A stretch of 64,000 nt of DNA from Halopseudomonas pelagia CL-AP6 (GTDB lineage Bacteria > Pseudomonadota > Gammaproteobacteria > Pseudomonadales > Pseudomonadaceae): NCBI RefSeq assembly GCF_000410875.1, contig NZ_AROI01000035.1, forward strand, positions 1-64,000, written 5' to 3'. Every line of letters starts with the position of its first letter. Position 1 is the first letter of the stretch. The notes under the pieces were generated by a model. The model saw only the letters and a list, made by a program, of their open reading frames with translations. It ran no database searches and was not told the origin of the DNA. Positions 38,335 through 47,368 of this stretch are shown piece by piece. Position numbers and translations under genes: made by a program.

Positions 38335-39129
38335 CTATTGCGTGGGGAGCGTATCCAGGAAGATAAGGGGAGTGGTACCCATAGTGGCAGGCTCGCCAGC
38401 CGAGGACTGCGGCCCGTCAGCAAACATTGCCAACTGCTGACGAAGATGGGTCAGCAGCTCGGCGCTAGCCTGCTCAAAACCCGCGAGACTGTCCTGTCGT
38501 AACTGCTCGGCCAGGCTCAGCGCTCCTCGTTGGTAGCGAATCAGGCTGGACCCCGGCGCCCGGAATAACAGCTGCCGTGTACTAATGTCATACACCGCCG
38601 CATCCAACAGAGTATGTGTATCGTTCTTCTCACCGTTGATCAACTGCGCGCCGCCCAGCGTCCAGTAACTGATCACACCCGGTCTAGCCTCGGCAAACTG
38701 CGTCCGGTCGTAGGACAGCAACACCATCATGTCGATGTCATACATCCTGCTTAACTGATCAAGATTACCGAAACTGCCGCCAGGGGTCAGATAAGCCGAC
38801 GGCACCAGTGTCACCTCGCTGACGAACGGCTGCTGCTCGAAGTACGCCGCGATTTCCGTCTTGAAGCCGCGTTTGTCAGCCTCGGTCAGCGCCTGATGGC
38901 TCAAACCCTGCTCAGGCACGTAGGCCACTCCTACACGCACAGGTACGCGCACAGGCAAAACCATGCCGTCTGCCGCGATTTTCGCCACAGGCTGCTGCTG
39001 ATTGGGGTACAGGTACGACAACAGGTTACTGCTGCGATGCGGGGACCCGCTCAGGGCGCAGGCGCCTAGGGCAACACAAACTACGACCACCAGCAGACAC
39101 TGGCGGCTGACCTTCCATGAGTGTGACAT
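38335..39129 (-). CDS. Lipoprotein, possibly rhombotarget type
   Basis: Exported lipoprotein of 264 aa: signal segment [14 protein letters not shown] with the lipobox Cys near residue 23. The next part, [12 protein letters not shown], and the block [17 protein letters not shown] recall the rhombotarget lipoprotein family, but I see no GlyGly-CTERM tail, so the assignment is tentative. AAGGA lies seven bases before the ATG at 39129 (four before the ATG at 39132). The downstream diguanylate cyclase is 43 bp away, so co-transcription is possible. Confidence 0.65.
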   Translation of the reverse strand: MSHSWKVSRQCLLVVVVCVALGACALSGSPHRSSNLLSYLYPNQQQPVAKIAADGMVLPVRVPVRVGVAYVPEQGLSHQALTEADKRGFKTEIAAYFEQQPFVSEVTLVPSAYLTPGGSFGNLDQLSRMYDIDMMVLLSYDRTQFAEARPGVISYWTLGGAQLINGEKNDTHTLLDAAVYDISTRQLLFRAPGSSLIRYQRGALSLAEQLRQDSLAGFEQASAELLTHLRQQLAMFADGPQSSAGEPATMGTTPLIFLDTLPTQ

Positions 39130-39226
39130 CATTGCGTCCTTACAAATAACCAGAACGATAATAATGCACTCTGACACGAAGCAGAAGCCGTAATCTGTTA
39201 ACGAGTATGCCGTTATAATTCGGCCT

Positions 39227-39922
39227 ATGAGACTAGACCGCCTGATCGGCAACCACAGCCAGTACAGCCAACGCAGCGCACGCCTGCTGATCGCCGAAGG
39301 GCGGGTCCAGGTGAACGCACTGCTAGTGCGCGACGCGCGCATGGAAGTAGATCGTTTCATGATGGTCAGCGTGGACGGAGTGCCACTCAAGCCGGCTGTA
39401 GCCTCCCATTATCTGATGCTACACAAACCGGCTGGCTACCTCAGCGCCACCAGCGATCCGCAGCACATCACGGTCATGGCCTTGCTGCCCGAGCCACTGC
39501 GCGCAGCATTGCATATTGGAGGACGTCTGGACCGAGGTAGCTCGGGCCTGTTGATCCTGACCAATGACGGCCTCTGGTCACGCCGCCTGACCGCCCCACA
39601 AATCAAAATCCCCAAGGTCTACCGGGTCACCACGGCAGAGCCTATTTCGGCCGAAACGCCCGAGCGCTTTGCCCAGGGGATCTATTTCGCCTTTGAGGAT
39701 TTGACCACCTCCCCTGCCCAGCTGGAACGCCTGGGCACCCATGAGGCGCGGCTTACCATTTTTGAAGGCCGCTACCATCAGGTCAAACGGATGTTCCACG
39801 CCCTGGGCAACCGCGTACTCACGCTGCATCGAGAAAGCATGGGCGACATTGTGCTGGATGACAGATTGCAAGCGGGGGATTTCAGGCCCCTGAGTCAAAC
39901 GGAAATCGATTCCATCGGGTAA
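39227..39922 (+). CDS. rsuA: 16S rRNA pseudouridine synthase RsuA
   Basis: Converts U516 of 16S rRNA to pseudouridine. The protein (231 aa) has an N-terminal S4 RNA-binding domain (residues ~1-55, RLDRLIGNHSQYSQRSARLLI) and the catalytic domain with LHKPAGYLSAT and the active-site Asp in GGRLDRGSSGLLILTNDG. EGRYHQVKRMF is the C-terminal signature. RsuA is preferred over RluB/E/F on length and the S4 arrangement, but the family members are close. Confidence 0.85.
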   Translation: MRLDRLIGNHSQYSQRSARLLIAEGRVQVNALLVRDARMEVDRFMMVSVDGVPLKPAVASHYLMLHKPAGYLSATSDPQHITVMALLPEPLRAALHIGGRLDRGSSGLLILTNDGLWSRRLTAPQIKIPKVYRVTTAEPISAETPERFAQGIYFAFEDLTTSPAQLERLGTHEARLTIFEGRYHQVKRMFHALGNRVLTLHRESMGDIVLDDRLQAGDFRPLSQTEIDSIG

Positions 39923-39961
39923 CCCCTGGCGGGCAGGTCAGCGGCCTGATGCAGACGCAGT

Positions 39962-40372
39962 TCAGGCTATCGGATTGCTTACGCTTTCGATCCGCCGCTT
40001 GACCCCCATAGGATCATCAACACCCTTGAACACCACATCGCTGATGCCTCGGCCGGTGACCTCAATGGTGCCGAAACCGAACATTCGGCCCATGACGCCC
40101 TGGCGAATTTCCACCGTCTCGATGGAGTTAAGCTTCATTTCTTCGGTATGCCGACTGATAAAGCCGGTTTTCAGAATCACCCGCTTATTGGTCACGCCCT
40201 GCTCGATCGAACGCAGCTTGAGGTATTCATACAACGCCAACAACAGGGTGATACCCACGGTTGGAATAGCCAGAATAATCCAGATAATCATCGGCACCTT
40301 GGCAAACCAGTGCAGTTGAAAAAGGGCATCAACCCTTTCACCATCAGACAGCGAGTCTTCAATGTAAGACAT
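39962..40372 (-). CDS. PH-domain (bPH2/YdbT-like) membrane protein
   Basis: Small membrane-associated protein of 136 aa. Two hydrophobic stretches (residues ~20-50, VPMIIWIILAIPTVGITLLL) are followed by a bacterial PH domain with TNKRVILKTGFISRHTEEM and SIETVEIRQG, typical of the bPH2 group. The function is unknown. The start at 40372 (MSYIEDSL) has GGAG ten bases upstream. It converges with rsuA. Confidence 0.8.
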   Translation of the reverse strand: MSYIEDSLSDGERVDALFQLHWFAKVPMIIWIILAIPTVGITLLLALYEYLKLRSIEQGVTNKRVILKTGFISRHTEEMKLNSIETVEIRQGVMGRMFGFGTIEVTGRGISDVVFKGVDDPMGVKRRIESVSNPIA

Positions 40373-40631
40373 GTAGTGCGTGCTCCAGAGCGTCAATTTG
40401 ATCGATCAGATTAATGGTGCTGGCTAGCATAATGGTTCGGGCTAAGCGTTCAGACCGGACTTTACCGCAAATCAGGCCTGCAGATTACACCTGTACTGGC
40501 AGACCGCCTGATTAAATCCCTTGTTACGTTTTAATTGCGACCTTTTGCTCTCGTGCGAGTCCGCATTCTGGTGAGGCATACCATTTACGCCACTATGGTG
40601 ATGTCCTAATGCGCTTATCCAGGAGGACAGT

Positions 40632-41213
40632 ATGAATACCATTATTGCCGGACGATTTGAATTGCAAGACCAAGGAGAAGAAGTATTACGTGCCCTGCAG
40701 CAAGCGGGCTTCCCTACAGCGGCGATGACGTTATTTTACGTCAATCCCGACGGCCAACATGACCTCTACCCGATTGGCGGCGATGACGATGACTCGCCCG
40801 GCGCGCGCGATGCGGATAAGGGCGCAGCCACGGGCGGCGGGCTTGGCGCGGCGGCAGGTTTGGCCGTGGGTGCAGCAGCGGCAACCGTCGCAGGGCCCGC
40901 TGGAATCGCAGCCGCAGCCGGCGTAGGGGCATATACTGGTTCTCTGGCGGGTGCAGTAAACAGTACTAACAAGGAATCAGAGGTAGATGAAGCTGTCGAC
41001 GACGGCGAGAGCGCACGCAAATTAACCGAACGCCACGCGGGCATTCATGTCGCCGTGCGGGTGGATGGCGCCGATGCTCCGAATGACGCCCAGGCGCTGG
41101 CGCTGCGCACCTTGAAAACCCATGCCGCAATGGATATAGAGCAGGCTGAAGGGCTTCTCGAAGACGGCAGCTGGAAAGACTTTGACCCACGTGAAGTGGT
41201 GCATCTGGTGTGA
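40632..41213 (+). CDS. Glycine-zipper domain protein
   Basis: Protein of 193 aa with three parts: an N-terminal ~50-residue alpha/beta region (AGRFELQDQGEEVLRALQQ, FYVNPDGQHDLYPIGGD), a Gly/Ala-rich stretch at residues ~68-110 (GGGLGAAAGLAVGAAAATV) that looks like a membrane-inserting glycine zipper, and a C-terminal copy-like alpha/beta part ending EDGSWKDFDP. The family is found in many proteobacteria and often called stress-related, but no mechanism is known. A strong AGGAGGA ribosome site precedes the ATG. No neighbour suggests a pathway. Confidence 0.7.
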   Translation: MNTIIAGRFELQDQGEEVLRALQQAGFPTAAMTLFYVNPDGQHDLYPIGGDDDDSPGARDADKGAATGGGLGAAAGLAVGAAAATVAGPAGIAAAAGVGAYTGSLAGAVNSTNKESEVDEAVDDGESARKLTERHAGIHVAVRVDGADAPNDAQALALRTLKTHAAMDIEQAEGLLEDGSWKDFDPREVVHLV

Positions 41214-41241
41214 GCACAGCACTGGGCAGACGGCTTTTTAT

Positions 41242-41592
41242 TTAAAGTCGCAATCGCTGGTCGCACCGCGCCCGCACTGGTGTTGTGCCGGTCCAGCGGC
41301 GATAGGCGCGATTAAAGGCACTCTGCTCGGAAAATCCGGGCAGCAGAGCTATGTCGCCCAGGGTCAAAGTCGGGTCCAAAAGATAATGCCCAGCTAGTTG
41401 CTCGCGCGTACGGTCCAGCAGTTCTCGCCAACTTGATTGCCTGGCTTCCAGGCGGCGCGGCAAGGTCCGCACCAACAGGTGCAGTTGATCCGCCACCTTG
41501 GGTAATCCGACCTCACCCTCAGGCATCAAGCGCACCATGGCCTGGGCCTGCTTATCCAGCAGCTGCGCTGACATCACCAACCTTGCCGCCAT
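41242..41592 (-). pseudogene. AraC-family regulator remnant
   Basis: Only the linker and the C-terminal double helix-turn-helix of an AraC-family regulator remain (116 aa; a full protein has about 330). The kept part, LDPTLTLGDIALLPGFSEQSAFNRAYRRWTG, is well preserved. Upstream of the ATG an in-frame stop (TAG) comes after four codons and no N-terminal sensing domain is visible before EthD. It is best read as a 5'-deleted pseudogene, although a short DNA-binding protein cannot be excluded. Confidence 0.7.
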
Positions 41593-41637
41593 GCGCCGGC
41601 TGTTCTAGGCTGGCTAGACAACCATAAGGATGCACCC

Positions 41638-41952
41638 ATGATCAAAGTCAGTGTCATGTACCCGAACACCCCCGGCGCACGTTTCGACCACGATTACTAC
41701 CGCGACACGCATATGCCGCTAGTCAAGAAATTGATGGGCGACGCCTGCGATCATTACACGGTAGACAAGGGATTGGCTGGCGCCACCCCCGGCAGCGAAG
41801 CGACCTACATCGCCATGTGCCATATCTTTTGCGCGTCAGTAGAAGCCTTTCAGAGCAGCTTTGCTCCGCATGCTGCAGTCATCACCGCCGATGTGGCCAA
41901 TTACACAGACCTGACTCCACTATTCCAAATCAGCGAAGTCGTAGTCGGCTGA
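41638..41952 (+). CDS. EthD family protein
   Basis: Protein of 104 aa with the ferredoxin-like EthD fold: MIKVSVMYPNTPGARFDHDYY and TDHMPL-like RDTHMPLVKKLMG are diagnostic. EthD proteins accompany small-molecule oxidation systems, but the role of stand-alone members is unclear. AAGGA lies seven bases before the ATG. The AraC fragment upstream may once have controlled it. Confidence 0.85.
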   Translation: MIKVSVMYPNTPGARFDHDYYRDTHMPLVKKLMGDACDHYTVDKGLAGATPGSEATYIAMCHIFCASVEAFQSSFAPHAAVITADVANYTDLTPLFQISEVVVG

Positions 41953-41969
41953 AGGTAGACCAAAACCGC

Positions 41970-42392
41970 TTAACGCAGTCGCTGCGGTGGGATCGCATAG
42001 GTCCCTACCGCATGCGCGACCGGTTCTTCAGTGCCCTCGGAATACAAGGCGACTTCACCAATCGCCAATGTCTTGCCGACCTTGAGTAGCGTACATACGC
42101 CAATAATGTCGCGACCGGACACCGGCTTACGCAGAAAATTGATATTCAGATTGGTTGTCACCGCCAGTGCGACCAACCCGAGTTCACCAAGAATGGCCGC
42201 ATACAGGGCTACATCCGCAGTGGTCATCATCACCGGACCAGACACCGTACCACCCGGCCGCAGCTCCCCCTCGCCGACCTGATGCCGCACTTTCGCCGAA
42301 CAGGCGCCCAGTTCGTCCACGCAGACTTTGGCCTGAGGGAATTCACGCTTAAAAAAGGCATTCAACTCGGCAACACTGGGTCTGACGGACAT
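41970..42392 (-). CDS. PaaI-type hotdog thioesterase
   Basis: Probable acyl-CoA thioesterase (140 aa) of the hotdog fold. LRPGGTVSGPVMMTTADVALYAAIL holds the catalytic Gly/Asp region of PaaI-like enzymes, followed by NLNINFLRKP. The start at 42392 follows CAGGAG by six bases. The substrate is unknown. It converges with EthD. Confidence 0.85.
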   Translation of the reverse strand: MSVRPSVAELNAFFKREFPQAKVCVDELGACSAKVRHQVGEGELRPGGTVSGPVMMTTADVALYAAILGELGLVALAVTTNLNINFLRKPVSGRDIIGVCTLLKVGKTLAIGEVALYSEGTEEPVAHAVGTYAIPPQRLR

Positions 42393-42560
42393 GCGCGGCT
42401 CCTGGGGCATAACGAGGGCATAAACAAGCCCACAGCATGCACAGAGTCAGGCTCAGCCGCCAGCGTCGGCAGGCTGGATGGCGCAACTGCCCGCCACCCT
42501 GCCCGGAAAGACACCCGCGCTGTCTACCGCCAATCAATCGGTTCGCTCCTCCCTGGCGCG

Positions 42561-43070
42561 TCACCCATCAAGCAACTGCTGCCAGGCACTCAGCTTTACC
42601 GCCATCGGCACCGAGGCATTGGCCGGGCTGGTAGAAGGCAAGCGTTGCAGATGTATACGGCCGCGCAGTGCGTCTGGCAACCCCGGCAACACGTGGCGTC
42701 GGAAGCTCGATTCGGCCTTGGCACCATTGAAAAACAGCCGCCTGACTTGCCCGTGCAGCTCAAGGAACCCTCTCAGATCGTTGGGGATAATGGACGCTTC
42801 GATAATATCCGAGTCAAGGCTACCCGAGCGGGTACAGGCGCTTAACACATCCCAGACCGCCACTCGCCGATCCAGCAGCTGTTCACAGCGTTGCTCATAC
42901 GCTAAACCCGGTGGAATTTCGAATATCAACTCCATGAACGGCCAGAAATAATTACGCGGATGCGCATAGTATTGTTGCGCTGCTAGAGAGGCCTGGCCTG
43001 GCATCGAGCCCAGCACCAAACAAGTGGCGTCAGAACGCGCAAGCGGAATAAAACTGTGGACACGCGTCAT
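42561..43070 (-). CDS. DNA-deoxyinosine glycosylase (UDG family 6)
   Basis: Base-excision repair enzyme predicted to remove hypoxanthine (from deaminated adenine) from DNA. The 169-aa protein has LGSMPGQASLAAQQYYAHPRNYFW near residue 20, the core of the HDG family, and LPSTSPANAS near the C-terminus, the second active-site loop. It differs from Mug by these motifs. The family usually stands alone, as here. Confidence 0.88.
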   Translation of the reverse strand: MTRVHSFIPLARSDATCLVLGSMPGQASLAAQQYYAHPRNYFWPFMELIFEIPPGLAYEQRCEQLLDRRVAVWDVLSACTRSGSLDSDIIEASIIPNDLRGFLELHGQVRRLFFNGAKAESSFRRHVLPGLPDALRGRIHLQRLPSTSPANASVPMAVKLSAWQQLLDG

Positions 43071-43114
43071 AGCACCTCACGTATTAACTAGAGCCAGAAA
43101 CCAGATCATTGAAT

Positions 43115-44344
43115 TTAACCAATAGCCGCCACCACCGTATCGGCCGAACGCACGGCCGATTCCAGCAGAGGCACACCCTCATGGGCCCAAGAGCCGCAGA
43201 AAAACACTTTACGGCCGGGCGTGGCATGCCATTGGCGCAAATGCTCATGTACCTTCGCCGTGCCTTGGTGCACTACTGCTCTCTCGAAGGGGATTCGTGC
43301 CAGCACCCTACAGGAGTCAGGTTCAAATAGCGGATTCCAGGTCTGCATCACCGGTGCCCGGTCAGCCAAACTGGGCTCGAGCTGATTAACCAACACAGTG
43401 AACATCGCCTTGTGCATCTGCCGATCCATCTGAAAATTCAACGCAGTCCAGTCCGCAGACCTGGCGGGCAGAAAACGCAGATCCTGATGCACCCACAGCT
43501 CACCCGCATCAAAGCGGATACCGCCAAGCACACGGCGCTCCTCAGCGAACGCCTGCCCATCGAGAAAACCCAGGTGATTGGCCTGGGTGGCGATAATCAC
43601 CCGGTCAAACAAACCGCCGTCACCGCGTTTATTACGCACGCGCAGGTCCTGCCCTTCAGTCAGCATCTGCAGCACCGGACTACCCGAGTAAAAGGTCAGA
43701 TTCTGCGCCAGACGTTGCGCCAGCACCGAGGTGCCGCCCTGCAAACGTAACAGCGTCGAGCCGTGCACGATGTCATGCAATTGGTTAAGGAGCTGTACCG
43801 CAGGCCAAGCCATCAGGTGTTGCTCATCGCAGGTGCAGATGGTGGTCAGAATCGGCAACACCAGCCCGCGCCAGAACAGCGGATCCATGGGGTGCTCCGC
43901 CAATACTTCGGCGAGCGTCTGCCGGGACTGCTGCGCCTCCAGCGCGCGCGTCAGCCGGGCCAACTTGCGCAGACCCAGCGCGATGCGTACCGCGCGCCCA
44001 TTCAAGTAACGCCAGGACCCGATAAAGGGCCAATCAACCCCTGGTAGCTGGCCGCTGCGAAACCAGGTGCTTTGATCGCGCCAGCTGCAGGAGCTGTAGG
44101 TGTTAACCTCATAGGTACCCACCCCTACCGCATTGGCCAGGGCCAAGACGCTGGGCCAGGAATCGCGGCTCATTACCCGCAGCGGCACATCCACCAGACC
44201 GCCTTCTACCGCCAGCGCATGGGCATCCATACCACGGCCGTCTTGCGCCTCGAATACCGTCACCTGATGGCCGTTACGGCGGCAACCATGAGCCGCAGCA
44301 AGCCCGGCCATACCACTGCCGATCACCGCAATAGAAAGGCTCAT
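43115..44344 (-). CDS. FAD-dependent amine oxidase-type oxidoreductase
   Basis: Flavoprotein (409 aa) with an N-terminal dinucleotide-binding motif IAVIGSGMAGLAAAHGC and FEAQDGRGM, and a C-terminal FAD-contact stretch FFCGSWAHEGVPLLESAV. This is the NAD(P)-binding Rossmann-like / FAD-dependent amino-oxidoreductase group; such proteins often sit beside carotenoid or cyclopropane-fatty-acid genes, but none is adjacent here. The start at 44344 is chosen because the core motif begins at once; the frame continues further upstream without a ribosome site. It is divergent from frnE. Confidence 0.82.
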   Translation of the reverse strand: MSLSIAVIGSGMAGLAAAHGCRRNGHQVTVFEAQDGRGMDAHALAVEGGLVDVPLRVMSRDSWPSVLALANAVGVGTYEVNTYSSCSWRDQSTWFRSGQLPGVDWPFIGSWRYLNGRAVRIALGLRKLARLTRALEAQQSRQTLAEVLAEHPMDPLFWRGLVLPILTTICTCDEQHLMAWPAVQLLNQLHDIVHGSTLLRLQGGTSVLAQRLAQNLTFYSGSPVLQMLTEGQDLRVRNKRGDGGLFDRVIIATQANHLGFLDGQAFAEERRVLGGIRFDAGELWVHQDLRFLPARSADWTALNFQMDRQMHKAMFTVLVNQLEPSLADRAPVMQTWNPLFEPDSCRVLARIPFERAVVHQGTAKVHEHLRQWHATPGRKVFFCGSWAHEGVPLLESAVRSADTVVAAIG

Positions 44345-44457
44345 TGCCCGGCCATGCTGGCCATTACGCCCATAAGAACGCCCAGAATCTGAAACAAATC
44401 GCCTCCATTTCTGTGTAAGCTGAACAATAGACTTGAGACCCACAGTGAGAGTTCAGC

Positions 44458-45108
44458 ATGAAAACCCTGCACATCGACATCGTTTCCGACATCGCCTGCC
44501 CCTGGTGTGCGATTGGCTATGCCCGGCTGAAGCTGGCCATGCGCGAACTGGCCGGCGAGCTGGGCTTCAACGTGCAATGGCGTGCATTCGAGCTAAACCC
44601 CGACCAGGATGCCGAGCCGATGCCTATTCTGGACGCGCTCAGCCGTAAATATGGCCGCAGCGTTGCCGAGATGGAAGCCACGCAGAGCAACATGATGAGC
44701 ATCGCTCAGGAGCTGGGTCTGGACTTTACCCGGATGCAGGAACGCTATACCCGCAACACCTTCGATGCCCACCGTTTGGTCAAATGGGCTGGTGAGCAGG
44801 GTAAACAGACCGAGATGAAAATGGCGCTGTTCGATGCCTACTTCGGCAAGGCAGCGGACATCGCCGATTCCAAGATTCTTGCTGGCTGCGCCGAGTCAAT
44901 TGGACTGAGTGCAGCGCAGGCTATTGAAATACTCAACTCCACTGACTTCGCCCAGGCAGTACGCGATGAGGAGACGACCTATCAGCAGGCCGGTGTCTCT
45001 GCGGTACCCGCCTTTATAATCAATCAACAATACATGATTGCAGGCGCGCAGGAACCAGGCACCTTGGTGGAAGCGCTACGTGAAATTGCCGCATCGGCTC
45101 CTGAATAA
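44458..45108 (+). CDS. FrnE-type DsbA family oxidoreductase
   Basis: Cytoplasmic thioredoxin-fold protein of 216 aa with the active-site CPWC at residues 14-17 and a helical insertion. The cis-Pro segment is SAVPAFIIN. There is no signal peptide. FrnE homologues act as disulfide isomerases, sometimes in oxidative-stress resistance. It is divergent from the flavoprotein at 44344, with 113 bp between them. Confidence 0.9.
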   Translation: MKTLHIDIVSDIACPWCAIGYARLKLAMRELAGELGFNVQWRAFELNPDQDAEPMPILDALSRKYGRSVAEMEATQSNMMSIAQELGLDFTRMQERYTRNTFDAHRLVKWAGEQGKQTEMKMALFDAYFGKAADIADSKILAGCAESIGLSAAQAIEILNSTDFAQAVRDEETTYQQAGVSAVPAFIINQQYMIAGAQEPGTLVEALREIAASAPE

Positions 45109-45125
45109 GCCGATAAGCCGCCTAA

Positions 45126-45389
45126 TCAAACCAAGCCTTCAGACACCAGCATCCCGTGCAGCACATAGCAGACCTGCTGGCCGCGCCGCAGTGTCAACGG
45201 GTTGCGGCTGGCGATCAGCCATTGGTCTGCCAAGAGCTCGTTAATATGCACACGCAGCGCGTCAAGATGACGCTGCTGCCGGTCAGGCAGCTCTACAACT
45301 TCAATAACGCCGGGGATAGGCGGTGGAACGAGCACGTGACGCGTTGCAGATTTGGCCGCACGCGGTAGCGATGAGAGCTGTTTTTGCAT
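45126..45389 (-). CDS. Hypothetical small protein
   Basis: An 87-aa protein that I do not recognise. It has a good AAGGA ribosome site seven bases before the ATG and codon use like its neighbours. It is soluble, with a basic N-terminus and a middle stretch VIEVVELPDRQQRHLDALRV. It converges with frnE, 17 bp apart. It may be a genuine lineage-specific gene. Confidence 0.55.
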   Translation of the reverse strand: MQKQLSSLPRAAKSATRHVLVPPPIPGVIEVVELPDRQQRHLDALRVHINELLADQWLIASRNPLTLRRGQQVCYVLHGMLVSEGLV

Positions 45390-45570
45390 AACGCAGTCCT
45401 TCGAGTGGATTGGACATTGTCAGCATCCAGGCTATACCTCTCCGGCGTAAGACCCTTGCCGGGTGGATTGAAAGCTATACAACTAAAAACAATAGTACAC
45501 AATTGCTTTGTAAAATTTGGAGGCCAGGCCACCCACGAAGTTCATGCAGGCTGCCACTCTCCGACCAACG

Positions 45571-45606
45571 GCGCTCTCGACAGCGCTCTCGACAGCACTC
45601 TCAACA
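45571..45606. repeat. 12-bp tandem repeat, three copies
   Basis: GCGCTCTCGACA occurs twice exactly (45571-45582, 45583-45594), then once with two changes (45595-45606). Confidence 0.9.
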
Positions 45607-45713
45607 AAATCCTCAACGCCAATTCCCCTGGTGCTTAGCAGCCGGTATGCCGCAGGTACGATGAACCCAGCAAAATCCGAATGAACTATAGCCACAGGAT
45701 GACTCCAATATAA

Positions 45714-45737
45714 AGCGGCTAAGCGGCTAAGCGGCAG
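45714..45737. repeat. 8-bp tandem repeat, three copies
   Basis: AGCGGCTA at 45714-45721 and 45722-45729 with a partial third copy to 45737, bracketed by the direct repeat TGACTCCAAT. Confidence 0.85.
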
Positions 45738-45833
45738 TGACTCCAATCGCTAGCCGAGCCCCTGCGAACACGTGATGCGCCTGCAACCGAGAAGAGCCAG
45801 CATCGCGGATTCACCTAACGACAAGGAGCCCTG

Positions 45834-47291
45834 ATGATGGCGGACAACAAGCAAAAACCTACCACCAACGATGCCGGAATACCGGTTTCCAGTGACGAGC
45901 ACTCCCTGACCATTGGCCCAGACGGCCCGATTCTGCTGCATGATCATTATCTGATCGAGCAAATGGCGCAATTCAACCGTGAGCGTATTCCCGAGCGGCA
46001 ACCGCATGCCAAGGGCGGTGGTGGTTTTGGCCACTTTGAAGTGACCCACGACGTCAGCGCCTATACCAAAGCAGCAGTGTTCCAGCCCGGCACCAGGACC
46101 GATGTCTTGGTGCGCTTTTCCACCGTAGCCGGTGAGCGCGGTAGCCCGGATACCTGGCGCGACCCGCGCGGTTTCTCGATCAAGTTTTACACCAGCCAGG
46201 GCAATTACGACCTGGTCGGCAACAACACCCCGGTCTTCTTCGTCCGCGACCCGATGAAGTTTCAGCACTTTATTCGCTCACAGAAACGCCGCGCCGATAC
46301 CAACCTGCGCGACCACGACATGCAGTGGGATTTCTGGTCCTTGTCGCCTGAGTCAGCGCACCAGGTGACCTGGCTGATGGGTGACCGCGGCATTCCGAAG
46401 ACCTGGCGGCATATGAATGGCTACAGCAGCCACACCTTTATGTGGGTGAACGCCCAGGGCGAAAAGTTCTGGGTCAAATACCACTTCAAAACCGACCAGG
46501 GCATCGACTTTCTGACCCAGGAAGAAGCCGACACACTGGCTGGTCAGGATGCCGATTACCACACCCGCGACCTGTATGAAGCGCTGAAGAATGGCGACCT
46601 TCCCAGCTGGACGCTACAGATGCAGATCATGCCGTTCAAGGATGCCGAAACCTATCGCTTCAATCCCTTCGACCTGACCAAGGTCTGGCCGCATGGCGAC
46701 TACCCGCTAATCCCGGTTGGCAGATTGACGCTGACGCGCAACCCCACGGATTACCACACCGAGATCGAACAGGCCGCCTTCGAGCCCAACAGCCTGGTGC
46801 CGGGTATCGGTGTTAGCCCAGACAAGATGCTGTTAGGCCGGATTTTCGCCTACGCAGATGCACATCGTGCGCGGCTCGGGGTGAACTACAAGCAGATCCC
46901 GGTCAACCGTCCGCATGCGCCTGTGCACAGTTACAGCAAAGATGGCGCGATGCGTATGGATAACGTCACCGACCCGGTTTATGCACCCAACTCCAAAGGC
47001 GGCCCAAAAGCCGATCCGTCGCTCAACCCGCCAGTGGATACCTGGACCACCAGCGGCGACATGGTGCGCAGCGCCTACACCCTGCGCAGGGACGATGACG
47101 ACTTTGGCCAGGCAGGCACCATGGTCCGTGAAGTATTGGACGATGCGGCGCGCGAAAGACTGATCTCCAACGTCGTCGGGCATCTCAAGAATGGCGTTAC
47201 CGAACCGGTATTGGAGCGCTCACTGGAGTACTGGCGCAATATCGATCAGGAGATTGGTGAGCGCATCGCCAAAGGCATCAAAGGGAACTGA
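45834..47291 (+). CDS. Catalase, clade 3 type
   Basis: Haem catalase (485 aa) that breaks down hydrogen peroxide. The small-subunit size fits clade 3. The catalytic His58 lies in [15 protein letters not shown], the Asn in [14 protein letters not shown], and the proximal haem Tyr in [15 protein letters not shown]. No signal peptide is present, so it is cytoplasmic. AAGGAG precedes the first ATG by five bases. A strong terminator follows at 47316-47341. Confidence 0.94.
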   Translation: MMADNKQKPTTNDAGIPVSSDEHSLTIGPDGPILLHDHYLIEQMAQFNRERIPERQPHAKGGGGFGHFEVTHDVSAYTKAAVFQPGTRTDVLVRFSTVAGERGSPDTWRDPRGFSIKFYTSQGNYDLVGNNTPVFFVRDPMKFQHFIRSQKRRADTNLRDHDMQWDFWSLSPESAHQVTWLMGDRGIPKTWRHMNGYSSHTFMWVNAQGEKFWVKYHFKTDQGIDFLTQEEADTLAGQDADYHTRDLYEALKNGDLPSWTLQMQIMPFKDAETYRFNPFDLTKVWPHGDYPLIPVGRLTLTRNPTDYHTEIEQAAFEPNSLVPGIGVSPDKMLLGRIFAYADAHRARLGVNYKQIPVNRPHAPVHSYSKDGAMRMDNVTDPVYAPNSKGGPKADPSLNPPVDTWTTSGDMVRSAYTLRRDDDDFGQAGTMVREVLDDAARERLISNVVGHLKNGVTEPVLERSLEYWRNIDQEIGERIAKGIKGN

Positions 47292-47315
47292 ATAGCGGTT
47301 ATAGCGTCATAGCAA

Positions 47316-47341
47316 GGGGCCAGTAGTACTGGCCCTTTTTC
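47316..47341 (+). terminator. Catalase terminator
   Basis: Nine-bp stem (47317-47325 with 47327-47335), one-base apical gap, then six T. Confidence 0.92.
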
Positions 47342-47368
47342 TTCACATTATTTACCCAGGAGGTCAGA

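Larger units (their letters stand above)
45390..45833. other. Gene-poor interval with short tandem repeats
   Basis: 444 bp without a supportable gene. It is more AT-rich near 45470-45530 and has two short tandem arrays (45571-45606 and 45714-45737) plus a direct repeat TGACTCCAAT at 45700-45709 and 45738-45747. Two open frames on opposite strands lack ribosome sites. The catalase promoter should lie here but I could not pick it out. Confidence 0.5.

Noticed and set aside
45571-45737. CRISPR array
   Set aside because: Repeats are 8-12 bp and directly adjacent, with no spacers and no cas genes.
45483-45746. 87-codon frame over the 12-bp repeats
   Set aside because: Its ESAVESAV stretch comes from the repeat array; no ribosome site and no family likeness.
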